The notes under the pieces: generated by a model | Told to the model about the DNA's origin: nothing | The model's input: the letters and a program-made list of their open reading frames with translations, nothing else | The model's database searches: none | Program-made: the position numbers and the translations under genes | Part shown: positions 1 to 7,800 of the stretch, one piece after another | How positions within the stretch are numbered: position 1 is the first letter of the stretch | Layout: each line of letters begins with the position of its first letter | Origin: Symploca sp. SIO2C1 | Lineage (GTDB): Bacteria > Cyanobacteriota > Cyanobacteriia > Cyanobacteriales > Coleofasciculaceae | NCBI GenBank assembly: GCA_010692635.1 | Contig: JAAHGL010000037.1 | Location: 1-50,011 of the forward strand | DNA length: 50,011 nt | Direction of reading: 5' to 3'

Positions 1-121
1 TATCGGGATGTTCATTACCCAAGAGCTTTTTCCTTAATTCAAGTGCTTGTAGATGTAGGGGTTCTGCCTCTTCATACCTCCCTTGTGAGTTGTAGAGATA
101 TGCAAGATTGTGGATGCTAGT
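1..121. repeat. Left copy of 121-bp terminal direct repeat
   Basis: These bases are identical to 49891-50011. Joining them gives a 49,890-bp circle and keeps the minus-strand TPR reading frame open. The repeat falls inside a 126-bp-period TPR array. That array also contains a 116-bp exact internal repeat (90-205 equals 49728-49843), so a k-mer overlap from repeat collapse is equally possible. Confidence 0.95.
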
Positions 122-1702
122 AGCTATGTCAGGATGTTCATTACCCAAGAGCTTTCTTAACAACGCAAGTGCTTGGAGATAGAGAAGTTCTGCTTCATCA
201 TACCTTCCTTGTGAGCAGTAGAGTCCAGCCAGATAGCTGATACTAATAGCCACATTGGGATGCTTATGACCGAAGAGCTTTTTCAACAATGCAAGTGCTT
301 GTAGATAGAGAGGTTCTGCTTCATCATACCTTCCTTGTAACTTGTAGAGATATGCCAGATAGTTGATGCTAGTAGCCACATCGGGATGCTCATTACCTAG
401 ACGAGTTCTTGCCTCCAAGCAACATTCTTCACGCCACTCAACTGCTGGAAGATAAGCTCCTTGCCCCTCATAAAAACGACCTAAACCCACAAAAGGTTTG
501 ATTAAATCCTCATCTTCTAACCAATTCTTGTGAACTGTTGCTGCTTCTGCCAGGTGAGGAATAATAGGAGTAGCTTCGGCAATATCTCGCTGAGTTGGTT
601 CATCAGGAATGTTTTGCGCCTCTACCACCATCACTTGACAAAACCTTCCCTTCAGCTGATTAGCTTCTACCAACTGTTCCAACTTACCGCTAAAAAACTC
701 TCGAATTAGCTGATGTAACTGATAGCTACCTTCCCCCAGCCTTTCCAATAAACTTAAATCTAACAAAGCCTCATCTCTGACATCCTCCAAATCTTCCTCA
801 TCTACCTCCGATAAGCATTGCTCCACTAATCCCCAAGGAATAGGTGCTAAAGCAAAGATACTCAGTAAACATCCCAACTCCTGTGCTGACTCATCCAATT
901 CTTGCCAACTCAGCTCAAAAGCCGCAGCTACTCCCCTTTTTGCCGTCATATCAGGAGAGCGTTTTTGTAATGAGCGATGTTCCAATCCCAATCTTTGCCG
1001 CATTTGAGCCAAAGACAAATCTTGTTTCCGTTTCAAATAGCGCCCAACTAACTCCAATCCCAAGGGCAAATATCCCAAATCTCTACAAAGCTGTTGTGCC
1101 TCATTGATTTCCCTTTCGATACGCTTTTCTTTCACAAACGACACCAACAACTCTAAGGATTCTTCTTCCGAAAGCACCTCTAAGTTCAGTTGCTCAAACT
1201 CACCTAACGATTGCCGCCTGGTAGTAACCAGTACCTTGAAGCGTAATTCAGCAGGAGGTAAGTAAGATTCTATGGCTTGATAATCCCCAACATCATCTAG
1301 TATTACCAGCACTTCCCCTTCTCGCCAATGCCGCCAGCAGTAACTCACCTGTTTCTCTAAATCCCAGTCATCTGGTGGCTGCAAGTCTAATTTTATTCTA
1401 GCAAAGTTGACAATCTGAGTTCCCAGATCAATTTTCCCTGCCTGCAACCAACAAATACCACCAGGATAAGTTGACTGCTGTTGATGATACAGGGAATATT
1501 GCAGTGCTAATTCTGTTTTTCCAATTCCTCCCATTCCCGCGATCGCACAAATAGCCACTCTCTCCCTTTCCTGCAACTTCTGGTGTAAGGTTGAAAGGGT
1601 TTCGCTACGTCCCACAAATTTAATTACACCGCTGTAGGGCAGATTGTGGGGTATTCCAGTAGGGGGATTTAACTTTGTCCGTTCCCTGTCGGACGAGTCC
1701 AG
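1..1702 (-). CDS. NB-ARC/TPR STAND ATPase, N-terminal and central part
   Basis: The minus-strand frame is open from just after the TGA at 1703-1705 to the window edge. Reading inward it shows PPTGIPHNLPYSG, FVGR, a Walker A loop GMGGIGKTELA, Walker B VLVILDDV, a GLPL-type LGYLPLGLELVG, a winged-helix stretch and LHQLIREFF, as in NB-ARC ATPases. About three 42-residue kinesin-light-chain-like TPRs follow (NLAYLYNSQGRYEEAEP type). Such proteins are NLR-like sensors, and some relatives act in antiphage defence; that role is inference here. No ATG, GTG or TTG lies between the upstream TGA and FVGR, so this part has no usable start of its own. The C-terminal TPRs and stop are at the other end of the window. 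Confidence 0.85.
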   Translation of the reverse strand, partial: MDSSDRERTKLNPPTGIPHNLPYSGVIKFVGRSETLSTLHQKLQERERVAICAIAGMGGIGKTELALQYSLYHQQQSTYPGGICWLQAGKIDLGTQIVNFARIKLDLQPPDDWDLEKQVSYCWRHWREGEVLVILDDVGDYQAIESYLPPAELRFKVLVTTRRQSLGEFEQLNLEVLSEEESLELLVSFVKEKRIEREINEAQQLCRDLGYLPLGLELVGRYLKRKQDLSLAQMRQRLGLEHRSLQKRSPDMTAKRGVAAAFELSWQELDESAQELGCLLSIFALAPIPWGLVEQCLSEVDEEDLEDVRDEALLDLSLLERLGEGSYQLHQLIREFFSGKLEQLVEANQLKGRFCQVMVVEAQNIPDEPTQRDIAEATPIIPHLAEAATVHKNWLEDEDLIKPFVGLGRFYEGQGAYLPAVEWREECCLEARTRLGNEHPDVATSINYLAYLYKLQGRYDEAEPLYLQALALLKKLFGHKHPNVAISISYLAGLYCSQGRYDEAELLYLQALALLRKLLGNEHPDIATSIHNLAYLYNSQGRYEEAEPLHLQALELRKKLLGNEHPD

Positions 1703-2140
1703 TCAAATGCTAATATTCTGATTTTCGATCTTTACTGAAGCGTTTTCTCCCTGAGCCAAATTAACAACTTTTTCAATATGGTTGATGAAAGTTTGTGTAT
1801 TTGACTGCTGAGACTTCATCTCCTCGATAACCTTCTGCATGACTTCCGCTAACTGCGAATCTTCCGTAACCGTTGCCTCTATCTGCTGCACCACCTCAGC
1901 AATATCTGACTCAGCCTCAGCTACTGCCTTTACTTCCAGCACAGCTTGACCAAAATTCAACGGTGCTTCCTTTGCTTGCTCAATAGCTGCAACTGTCTGA
2001 GGTGATTTACCTTTGAGACGTTGGAATAAAGTTGTTCCTTGATCAAATAGCTTTTCTCCGAATGTTTCTCCAGTCTTTTCCCCAGCTTTAGTCAGAAACT
2101 GTACAACCAAGGCAGCAACAGCAATTTCCAGAGGTTCCAT
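1703..2140 (-). CDS. Small helical domain preceding the NB-ARC protein
   Basis: This 145-residue acidic, helix-rich protein starts MEPLEIAVAALVVQFL and ends KIENQNISI. I know similar segments as N-terminal regions of cyanobacterial NB-ARC and CHAT-type proteins, but cannot give a function. Its TGA (1703-1705) is in the same frame as the NB-ARC coding region, which continues immediately downstream without a start codon. The two were therefore probably one ORF, now broken by a nonsense codon or read through. Upstream (2141-2325) I see nothing but a short AT-rich intergenic stretch. Confidence 0.7.
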   Translation of the reverse strand: MEPLEIAVAALVVQFLTKAGEKTGETFGEKLFDQGTTLFQRLKGKSPQTVAAIEQAKEAPLNFGQAVLEVKAVAEAESDIAEVVQQIEATVTEDSQLAEVMQKVIEEMKSQQSNTQTFINHIEKVVNLAQGENASVKIENQNISI

Positions 2141-2325
2141 GATAGTTGAGCTTCAACCTTGTAGTAGTTGGCATTAATTTAAAATTCATCAGCCTATGGA
2201 GAGAATCAGGGCTTCCAATGTTAAGATATGTTTCGCCAACAGCATCAGTGAAGCTCCATATCAGCCATTATAGAAATTCTCTTTATAAGGGAGCGATACC
2301 GACGGATATTGCTTGGGTAGTTTCA

Positions 2326-3174
2326 TTACCCAATTCTCTCAAAAACCAAACTACTATAATTCTCATTTAATCCTTGAGCAGTTGGAACTTGCAAACTTCC
2401 ATTAGTCCCAAAAACATTAACCCCAAGGCTAGCACTATACTGATGTTCGTGAGTAATGATCAAATCCATACGCATATCAGTTTGAGCATTAAATGTCAAG
2501 CGATCGCAAAAAGTACTTACTTGGGTTAGTGTTAATGTACCAGCACCAGCGGTAAAAGTATCCTGGGTGCTACCAATGCTGTCCCCCTGTACCAAAGTCA
2601 CACCATTAGTAATATCCCTCAACCGACTCTGAGCACGAATAACCCCACAACAAAAGGCTTTACCTTCAACCAAATACTCTCCAGGCTGAATGGTTACCGT
2701 ACTGTTGGCAAGAGTGATTATATTGCCAATATTCCTGACGATGGTGTTAAGGGGAACAACAGTCCAGGTATTCTCAGCACCAAGTCCACCGGCAATATTA
2801 CCAACAGGCAAGGAGTGTATTATCCTAGCAAACCCATCCACTGGCTTGTCAATCAGCTCAAAATTACCGTTAGCATCGGTTGCTAATACCTTATCCGGTG
2901 GTAACTTCCCATTATCATCCAACTGACTGGCGATCGCTCCAAGTAAGGTTAATACCTTATTTAAATCCTGTTTGCCATTTAAGGCAGTGTTCAAATTAGC
3001 GATCGCAGCATCATGACCATCCACCAATCCCTTTAAGTAAGAAGTCCTACTTGCTAGTGCTAGCAACTGCTCATTAGGAGGTTTTGTGTTATCTCCACCA
3101 TAAGCCAGCTCACCATGACCTATCTGTCGAATAGCTGGGGGATAGGCTGCGTTGCTTTCTGGAAGGTCAACCAT
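2326..3174 (-). CDS. Putative tail fibre / receptor-binding protein
   Basis: The protein is about 282 residues. The N-terminal third is polar and helical, with a fibre-like linker (AANGKQDLNKV-type spacing). The C-terminal two thirds is Thr/Val/Gly-rich with beta character and ends ENYSSLVFERIG, an ending often seen in beta-rich fibre tips. I chose the ATG at 3174 over a TTG six bases upstream. It overlaps the 3' end of the preceding baseplate-like gene (3167-3718) by 8 bases, so the two are probably translationally coupled. Distal tail genes lying next to each other supports the fibre call, but no specific family was recognised. Confidence 0.55.
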   Translation of the reverse strand: MVDLPESNAAYPPAIRQIGHGELAYGGDNTKPPNEQLLALASRTSYLKGLVDGHDAAIANLNTALNGKQDLNKVLTLLGAIASQLDDNGKLPPDKVLATDANGNFELIDKPVDGFARIIHSLPVGNIAGGLGAENTWTVVPLNTIVRNIGNIITLANSTVTIQPGEYLVEGKAFCCGVIRAQSRLRDITNGVTLVQGDSIGSTQDTFTAGAGTLTLTQVSTFCDRLTFNAQTDMRMDLIITHEHQYSASLGVNVFGTNGSLQVPTAQGLNENYSSLVFERIG

Positions 3175-3718
3175 ATTCAAATGTTATATCATATCTACTG
3201 ATGCCATCGTACTTTAACTGAGGCAGGCTGTAGGTTTCCATTGAGATAGTCAGGGCAAATGTAGTGTCCTTAACTGGAGCAACCATGCATGTCAACAGCT
3301 TGAATCGCTGATCACTCTCAAAGGCAGCTTTCAATCGCTCCTGTACCGTTTCCTTAATCGCTTTAGTCTCTCCTATATATACCGCGATCGCCCAATCTAC
3401 TAGACTTTTAATAGCTGCATCATTGGGCAGTCCTGACACATCTGGTGGCTGATCGATTGCTGATGTTATGCCAACCGGAAACCTTTGTTTCAGCTGCCAT
3501 TCCACCATCATGTTTAATTGCCCAGTGGCTTGATCAACAAACCTGATATCAGTAATTGCCGCCCTTGGCTCATATTTCGCGATCGCTCTTTCAATATCAG
3601 ACCTAACTTGAACTTTTTGAACGAACAAAGGCAACCCTATATATTGATTCACATTGACTTTGGATGGATCAAGCAATATTGCCTGTATATTTGCCTCAAT
3701 TTCCTGTGATATATCCAT
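3167..3718 (-). CDS. Putative gp25/W-like baseplate protein
   Basis: The protein has about 183 residues. The segment around residues 45-85 (IERAIAKYEPRAAITDIRF, then MMVEWQL) follows the gp25/gpW pattern, in which a conserved YEPR sits before two beta strands. Such proteins build the myovirus baseplate wedge. The ATG at 3718 (MDISQEIEAN) is preferred to a TTG at 3763 that would translate repeat sequence. It is followed directly by the fibre-like gene. It is longer than a typical W protein, so it could be a different baseplate component. Confidence 0.45.
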   Translation of the reverse strand: MDISQEIEANIQAILLDPSKVNVNQYIGLPLFVQKVQVRSDIERAIAKYEPRAAITDIRFVDQATGQLNMMVEWQLKQRFPVGITSAIDQPPDVSGLPNDAAIKSLVDWAIAVYIGETKAIKETVQERLKAAFESDQRFKLLTCMVAPVKDTTFALTISMETYSLPQLKYDGISRYDITFEYG

Positions 3719-3756
3719 TTTGCTTGGTTGTTTGTTTTTTGTTCTTTGTTTTTTGA

Positions 3757-3784
3757 CTAACAACTAACAACTAACAACTAACAA
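3757..3784. repeat. CTAACAA heptanucleotide tandem repeat
   Basis: Four exact copies of CTAACAA lie in tandem just upstream of the baseplate-like gene. Heptanucleotide short tandem repeats of this kind are characteristic of cyanobacterial intergenic DNA. Confidence 0.85.
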
Positions 3785-3828
3785 CCAATAACACGTTAGC
3801 GTATTTATCTACAAGTCATACAGCAAAC

Positions 3829-3849
3829 AGCGTCTCATCATGGGACGCT
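3829..3849. repeat. Stop-associated palindrome (copy 1)
   Basis: A 21-nt near-perfect dyad with core GTCTCATCATGGGAC overlaps the stop codon of the C5 methyltransferase gene. It is a member of the 17-copy family described in the findings. Confidence 0.8.
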
Positions 3850-4900
3850 AATTTTGGGCAAGCAAGTTAAGGAACAATTGTTTAGCAAAATAAGGGGGAA
3901 CGGATAGCCCAATAATACTGCCAGCGATCGCGTCTCTATCTGGTAGTCGATACCATTCAGGAAACCCACCAATACGAGCAATTACCCTCATAGGGAGTTG
4001 ATAGGCTTCCTGGGAAAGATTGTCCCAATAGGTAATCGCCCCACTACGACTACCTCCTTTACTGTCAATAAACATGGATCTGGTAATAGTAAAGGATGGC
4101 TCACCCTCCATTCTTAGAATAGACTTGTTCTTGCTTTTGGGGTGACCACTCCCTGTACAAACCCCTCCCCTCTGAATAATTGCCATTTTGAAGTCAGTCT
4201 CTAGAGACTTCGATAAAACAGACTTCTTTTGAGCCTTCAGTAAATTGGTTAATCGCGATCGCGGCATTGCAAACCCCTCTATGCAGCTATCCCAGCCCCT
4301 ACGTTCTTTCCTTGGCAAAAACACCTTGCCAAGAACCGGAGCATTCTTCCTTGCCACCAGGATTAATCTTTCTCTGTTCTGAGGAACTCCCCAGTCAGCC
4401 ATATCTATATCGCGAGTAACAAAGTCGTAGTTATGCTCAATCAGTGCATCAATGATGATTCTACAACTCTTAGATGGGTAATATTTAACGGCATTCTCTA
4501 AGGTAAACCATTGTGGTTGCAAAGTCGCGATCGCCGTCGCCGTTGCTTTTGCCGCACTAATATCTGTGTCTCCTTCTCTCCTCCTAGTGAGGTGAGATAA
4601 GCTGCTAAAACTGGAGCAAACAGGGGAAGCATGGAGAAGGAAGGGATTACGAGGGATTCCAGGGAAATCTTTACTTGCCATCTCCTCTACTGTTGCTAGA
4701 TAGGATTCACCGCCATAGCATTGGTAATTTGCGTCCCTACAGAACTTCATCTGTCTACTGAAAATCTTGTTATTGGGATCACAATCCACACTTGCAACTG
4801 GTCTAATGCCAGCCCCAACCAGCCCACCTTCTATCCCTCCCCCTGCTGAAAATAAGGTGACTGCGATCGGGGCATCTTTCTTCAATTTTGGTTTTCTCAT
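3848..4900 (-). CDS. C5-cytosine DNA methyltransferase
   Basis: The 350-residue protein carries the ordered C5-methyltransferase motifs. Motif I is LFSAGGGIEGGL (about 16-27), motif IV SPVCSSFS with catalytic Cys95, motif VI ENA (135-137), motif VIII QNRERL (174-179) and motif X VPPYFAKQ near the C-terminus. It transfers a methyl group from SAM to cytosine in DNA. I chose the ATG at 4900 because the upstream TTG (4960) adds a non-conserved hydrophobic segment. No restriction endonuclease is adjacent. The target is unknown, but CGATCG (the HIP1 core) is an attractive candidate since cyanobacteria methylate it and the element is full of it. Confidence 0.88.
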   Translation of the reverse strand: MRKPKLKKDAPIAVTLFSAGGGIEGGLVGAGIRPVASVDCDPNNKIFSRQMKFCRDANYQCYGGESYLATVEEMASKDFPGIPRNPFLLHASPVCSSFSSLSHLTRRREGDTDISAAKATATAIATLQPQWFTLENAVKYYPSKSCRIIIDALIEHNYDFVTRDIDMADWGVPQNRERLILVARKNAPVLGKVFLPRKERRGWDSCIEGFAMPRSRLTNLLKAQKKSVLSKSLETDFKMAIIQRGGVCTGSGHPKSKNKSILRMEGEPSFTITRSMFIDSKGGSRSGAITYWDNLSQEAYQLPMRVIARIGGFPEWYRLPDRDAIAGSIIGLSVPPYFAKQLFLNLLAQN

Positions 4901-5275
4901 TGATTTTAAATAGAGCAACCAGTGGCTTGCCCAGGACAAGCCACCAAGGAATCGGCGCAAACTTAGTAGCTTACGCTAGCTGCATATTTATTCCAGGAGG
5001 AGACCAGATCGCCTCCGTTGACCTCAATATAGCTGATAGCACCTGCCACATGATCCCTGAGGGCAAAGGTTATGCTGTTTCTGTTGTGAGCTGCGGTAGC
5101 GCAAGCGATCGCAGGTAATCGCTCCTATATAGCTGCTACGCTTCCTTTTGTCTCCCTTGATTGTGAGGTTATGCTACTTGGTGAGAATCTTCAATTGCTT
5201 AGTGGAAAGACTTGCATAGTTTTCGATGACTGTTGGTTTCATTGGTTGTGCGATTGTTGTTTGTTTCCTTGTTAT

Positions 5276-5304
5276 ATTATACACAGTGTAATGTGTGATA
5301 TCAG
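5276..5304 (-). promoter_or_regulatory. Minus-strand promoter with ACACATT-type operator
   Basis: Reading the minus strand, TATAAT (5276-5281) lies 17 bases from a weak -35 (CTGATA). The spacer holds ACACATTACACTGTGT. The same operator-in-promoter arrangement occurs at 6710-6730 and 10511-10539. It probably drives the methyltransferase gene, whose start is about 375 bases downstream. Between 4901 and 5275 I see no supported gene. Confidence 0.5.
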
Positions 5305-5429
5305 GAAGGGAACAAATATTCAGCTTCTGTCATGGACGCTGAATATGTCTACAAACAACGATTTTTATCCTTGCTAGAACTGGGAAGTCTATTCAGGGTT
5401 AGGGAAATATTGACTGTTTCGATGCTTTG

Positions 5430-5606
5430 TGAGGTTCAGACAAAATAGCTAAAACGCCCATTCTTTCGTTCTGAACCTCGCATCCTTGCCCCATAATGGT
5501 TTCAGCTATTTTCCAAGGAGTGTGTTAAGTACTTTGTACTAAAAAAACACCGAACCTCGCAAACCGCTTCCAGAAGCTATACTGGGAGAGGGTTTCAAAA
5601 CCCGCC
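5430..5606 (+). promoter_or_regulatory. Leader-like region upstream of mini CRISPR array
   Basis: The AT-rich stretch contains GAACCTCGCA twice (5473-5482, 5552-5561) and its inverse GAGGTTCAGA at 5431-5440. A second inverted pair, AAAATAGCTAAAAC (5442-5455) with GTTTCAGCTATTTT (5499-5512), interleaves with the first, giving an A-B-A'-B' order. A leader is expected on this side of the array, but no promoter was proved. Confidence 0.35.
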
Positions 5607-5703
5607 CTCCCCACTCGCTGGGGAAACTAATTGAATGGAAACCTTTAGCCTTTTCATTTCTCGTATAGTCCCTAATATACTCCCCACTCGCTGGGGAAAC
5701 TAA
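5607..5703 (+). CRISPR. Mini CRISPR array: one repeat, one spacer, degenerate end repeat
   Basis: A 36-nt repeat (5607-5642) contains an internal stem CCCCA/TGGGG and ends GAATGGAAAC, the typical 3' handle of cyanobacterial type I/III repeats. A 37-nt spacer follows (5643-5679). A second copy (5680-5703) matches the first 24 nt and then degenerates, as terminal repeats do. No cas genes are in the window, so host Cas proteins would be needed. The spacer has no match that I can see elsewhere here. Confidence 0.7.
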
Positions 5704-5714
5704 GAGAAAAGGGG

Positions 5715-5741
5715 AAAGCGTTCCCATGATGGGAGCGCTTT
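5715..5741. terminator. Palindrome copy 2, terminator-like
   Basis: A 27-nt dyad with 13-nt arms and one G:U-type mismatch, core TTCCCATGATGGGAGC, is followed on the plus strand by TTTTTC and on the minus strand by TTTCCCCTTTT. It lies 35 bases past the stop of the minus gene at 5776-6537. Of the palindrome family it most resembles an intrinsic terminator. Confidence 0.65.
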
Positions 5742-5775
5742 TTCTTGAACACTGAATCAAATCATCACTTAGCAA

Positions 5776-6537
5776 TTAAAGGTTAATCAAGGCTTCAACC
5801 TCATCATCAGTCATCTTCATGTCCAGCTGCTCCAAGAGGGCGTCTTTCTTCAGCCCCTTGGGGTTGATCCCATGACGTGCCGCAACATTCAATAAGTCCT
5901 GCCACTTGAGGGACTCTAAGTAATTGTAGTGTTCTACTGACAGACCAAAGTTAGTAACATCATCCTCCTCTGCCTCAACCTGAGCAATAACATCCATCTG
6001 CTCAATGTCAGCTTTGTGAGAATGACCATTACTATTGCCATTGCTGTTTTCACCAATGAGACGCCCAATTACACCGGCAAGAAAATCAAGGGCTTGAACA
6101 GGGCTGTAAAGATTAAGAAGATAATTTTTGATTTCTGATACCAAGTCCATAGACTTGCGATCGTAAGCCCCGTCAATGTCAAATTGAACAGCTAGCTTGG
6201 TAATCATTTGCCCTGACTGGGATAGCAAGTAATCTTCCAACTGCTCCAGATACTCGTCGAGATCATCTTGTTGCTGAGGCAGGTAAGCGATTGCCTCATC
6301 TCCAAATAAGCCATTGATTGTAGCTTGATAGTCCAGCAGTTCTTCAGGACATACATCTCGTATTTCCGCGATCGCTTCTTGAACTAGTGCGGCTGCACTC
6401 TCCATTTTGCTTTCTACCGAGCCAACCCTCTGTAATTGCGCTTGCAGGAAGCGTTGCTGCTCTTGTAGTTCTTCGATCTGAATCTGCACCTGATTGTACT
6501 GATTTTGTAGTCTGTTGGTTAATTCTACTAGTAACAT
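5776..6537 (-). CDS. Coiled-coil protein with SAP/Rho-N-like C-terminus
   Basis: The protein has 253 residues. The first 50 form a Gln-rich coiled coil (NRLQNQYNQVQIQIEELQ). The middle is acidic and includes an Asn/Gly/Ser/His linker (NSNGNSNGHSHK, about 163-174). The last 45 residues (LKWQDLLNVAARHGINPKG..KKDALLEQL) resemble the helix-extension-helix SAP/Rho-N fold that binds nucleic acid. A Shine-Dalgarno AAAGGAA precedes the ATG. A promoter with the shared ACACATT operator lies about 170 bases upstream. The family is not recognised; a DNA-associated structural or partition-like role is a guess. Confidence 0.7.
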   Translation of the reverse strand: MLLVELTNRLQNQYNQVQIQIEELQEQQRFLQAQLQRVGSVESKMESAAALVQEAIAEIRDVCPEELLDYQATINGLFGDEAIAYLPQQQDDLDEYLEQLEDYLLSQSGQMITKLAVQFDIDGAYDRKSMDLVSEIKNYLLNLYSPVQALDFLAGVIGRLIGENSNGNSNGHSHKADIEQMDVIAQVEAEEDDVTNFGLSVEHYNYLESLKWQDLLNVAARHGINPKGLKKDALLEQLDMKMTDDEVEALINL

Positions 6538-6709
6538 TGCTTTTTCCTTTGTTCTGATGTGGTCGGTGGTTGGGATGGCTGTAGTGGGTTGCCAACCGTT
6601 CCTATTACTATCTTCTACAGTGTGTTGTAGGTCTTGATGTTTCTGAGGATTGCGTTGGCTTGTTGGTTGAACATTGTTTTGTGCGATGTATTGTTTTGTT
6701 TCCTACTAC

Positions 6710-6730
6710 TATCTACACAGTGCAATGTGT
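6710..6730 (-). promoter_or_regulatory. Minus-strand promoter/operator, ACACATT-type
   Basis: The dyad ACACAGTGCAATGTGT (6715-6730) is followed on the minus strand by a -10-like TAGATA, aligned exactly as in the copies at 5276 and 10511. It would serve the coiled-coil gene at 5776-6537. Confidence 0.45.
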
Positions 6731-6756
6731 CACCTCCGGAAAGAATAAGATTTTTT

Positions 6757-6776
6757 CCGTCCCATTATGGGAACGG
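6757..6776. repeat. Stop-associated palindrome (copy 3)
   Basis: A 20-nt element, CCGTCCCATTATGGGAACGG, lies 57 bases beyond the stop of the minus-strand DUF4326 gene. Confidence 0.8.
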
Positions 6777-6832
6777 ATTGGTTATTTGTTGTTAGTTGTT
6801 TGTCAAGAAATCAAATAACCAAGCGGTTGTGG

Positions 6833-7516
6833 TTAGTTAGGTGAGCTTGGGTTTAGAAGCGATCGCAGCTCACGATTTGTCCTCATAGACTGAAGACAGC
6901 TGATAATCACATCGCCGTGGCAGGACTTGGGAGAGCACCAACACAGAAGCCTAACCTTTCTGGTCTTTGACAGCTCATAAAGCCTCTTGAGTTCAGATAC
7001 TACCTTGCCAGAGCTGGGGTGCTTGAAATTGTAAGAGACAGTGATATTGGCAAGCGCTCCTGTCTCTACGGGGACGGAAGCGCTAGGTTGCTTTTGTGCT
7101 AGTTTCAGGTTATCCCACAACCATCGCTTGTAAGCAGCAATAACTTTAGACCGAGCAGCGATCGCCGCAAGTTCTGGATATTTTGTGGTTATCTCAAATG
7201 GGTTACCCAGTGGAGACTTTTTGTCAATTCTAAAATCAGTCCATCCCAACTCTGACTTGATTCCACCTTTCATTGAAGCGGTTTTAATAGTGAATTCCTC
7301 CATTGATTCATCTTCATCATCGGAGTAATAGTCAAATCTAATTTGGACAACATGACCCTCTACTTTGTGGTTGATAATCAGGGTCATGTCTTCTTCTTCT
7401 AAAAGACTGTCAATTAGAAGTTTTAGCTCTGGGTGATGTTGTTCTATCTGGTTGTACTCAAGGACACACTTGGATACCTTATCCCCTTCAGACAGACTCC
7501 TGGCTAGCTTTCTCAT
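6833..7516 (-). CDS. DUF4326-domain protein
   Basis: The protein has 227 residues. From about residue 92 it shows the DUF4326 signature: GWTDFRIDKKSPLGNPF, then an ELAAIAARSKVIAAYKRWL helix, then LLCWCSPKSCHGDVI near 192-205. The Cys/His cluster suggests a metal site or catalytic thiol. The family occurs widely in phages and has no established reaction that I know of. The first 90 residues are an unrelated acidic extension. AGAGGAG stands before the ATG. It lies downstream of the Rad52-like and DpdA-like genes on the same strand. Confidence 0.75.
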   Translation of the reverse strand: MRKLARSLSEGDKVSKCVLEYNQIEQHHPELKLLIDSLLEEEDMTLIINHKVEGHVVQIRFDYYSDDEDESMEEFTIKTASMKGGIKSELGWTDFRIDKKSPLGNPFEITTKYPELAAIAARSKVIAAYKRWLWDNLKLAQKQPSASVPVETGALANITVSYNFKHPSSGKVVSELKRLYELSKTRKVRLLCWCSPKSCHGDVIISCLQSMRTNRELRSLLNPSSPN

Positions 7517-7598
7517 AATCTCCTCTGAACAACATCCTTGTTCATGAGTCTATAGCACAAAAAAGGAACGTTCCTATGTTAACCCCTATGCACTAATA

Positions 7599-7616
7599 TA
7601 TACGTATTTATACGTA
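7599..7616. promoter_or_regulatory. Tandem TATACGTA dyads
   Basis: TATACGTA occurs twice with 10-bp spacing (7599-7606 and 7609-7616), close to a second dyad AGGAACGTTCCT at 7564-7575. Palindromes one helical turn apart upstream of the DUF4326 gene look like an operator. Confidence 0.4.
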
Positions 7617-7662
7617 AAAAGTTCGCCAAGTGGCTACCAGCAGCGTAAACCGAGACAAAATT

Positions 7663-7785
7663 ATGATCAAGAATAGCTCAATTGTCCAAAGGCTGAAGCT
7701 CTTGCTAGATAAGGCATCCCGCCTTAAGTTAGTAGCCCGCCAACTTACCCAGGATTTGCGCACTACTTTACATACGACAATGTGA
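7663..7785 (+). CDS. Possible 40-residue basic peptide
   Basis: This plus-strand frame between two minus genes encodes MIKNSSIVQRLKLLLDKASR followed by LKLVARQLTQDLRTTLHTTM. It would form a basic amphipathic helix. There is no strong ribosome-binding site, and an antisense frame of 67 codons also exists here. It could be chance. Confidence 0.25.
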   Translation: MIKNSSIVQRLKLLLDKASRLKLVARQLTQDLRTTLHTTM

Positions 7786-7800
7786 TATGCAGAATGTGGA

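Noticed and set aside
1-121. Terminal repeat as a packaging-type DTR of a linear phage
   Set aside because: It is coding TPR sequence, and its length suggests an assembler k-mer; circular closure or repeat collapse explains it better.
5020-5270. Short plus-strand frames in the 4901-5606 gap
   Set aside because: No start signals or domain features; the region holds regulatory and CRISPR-like DNA.
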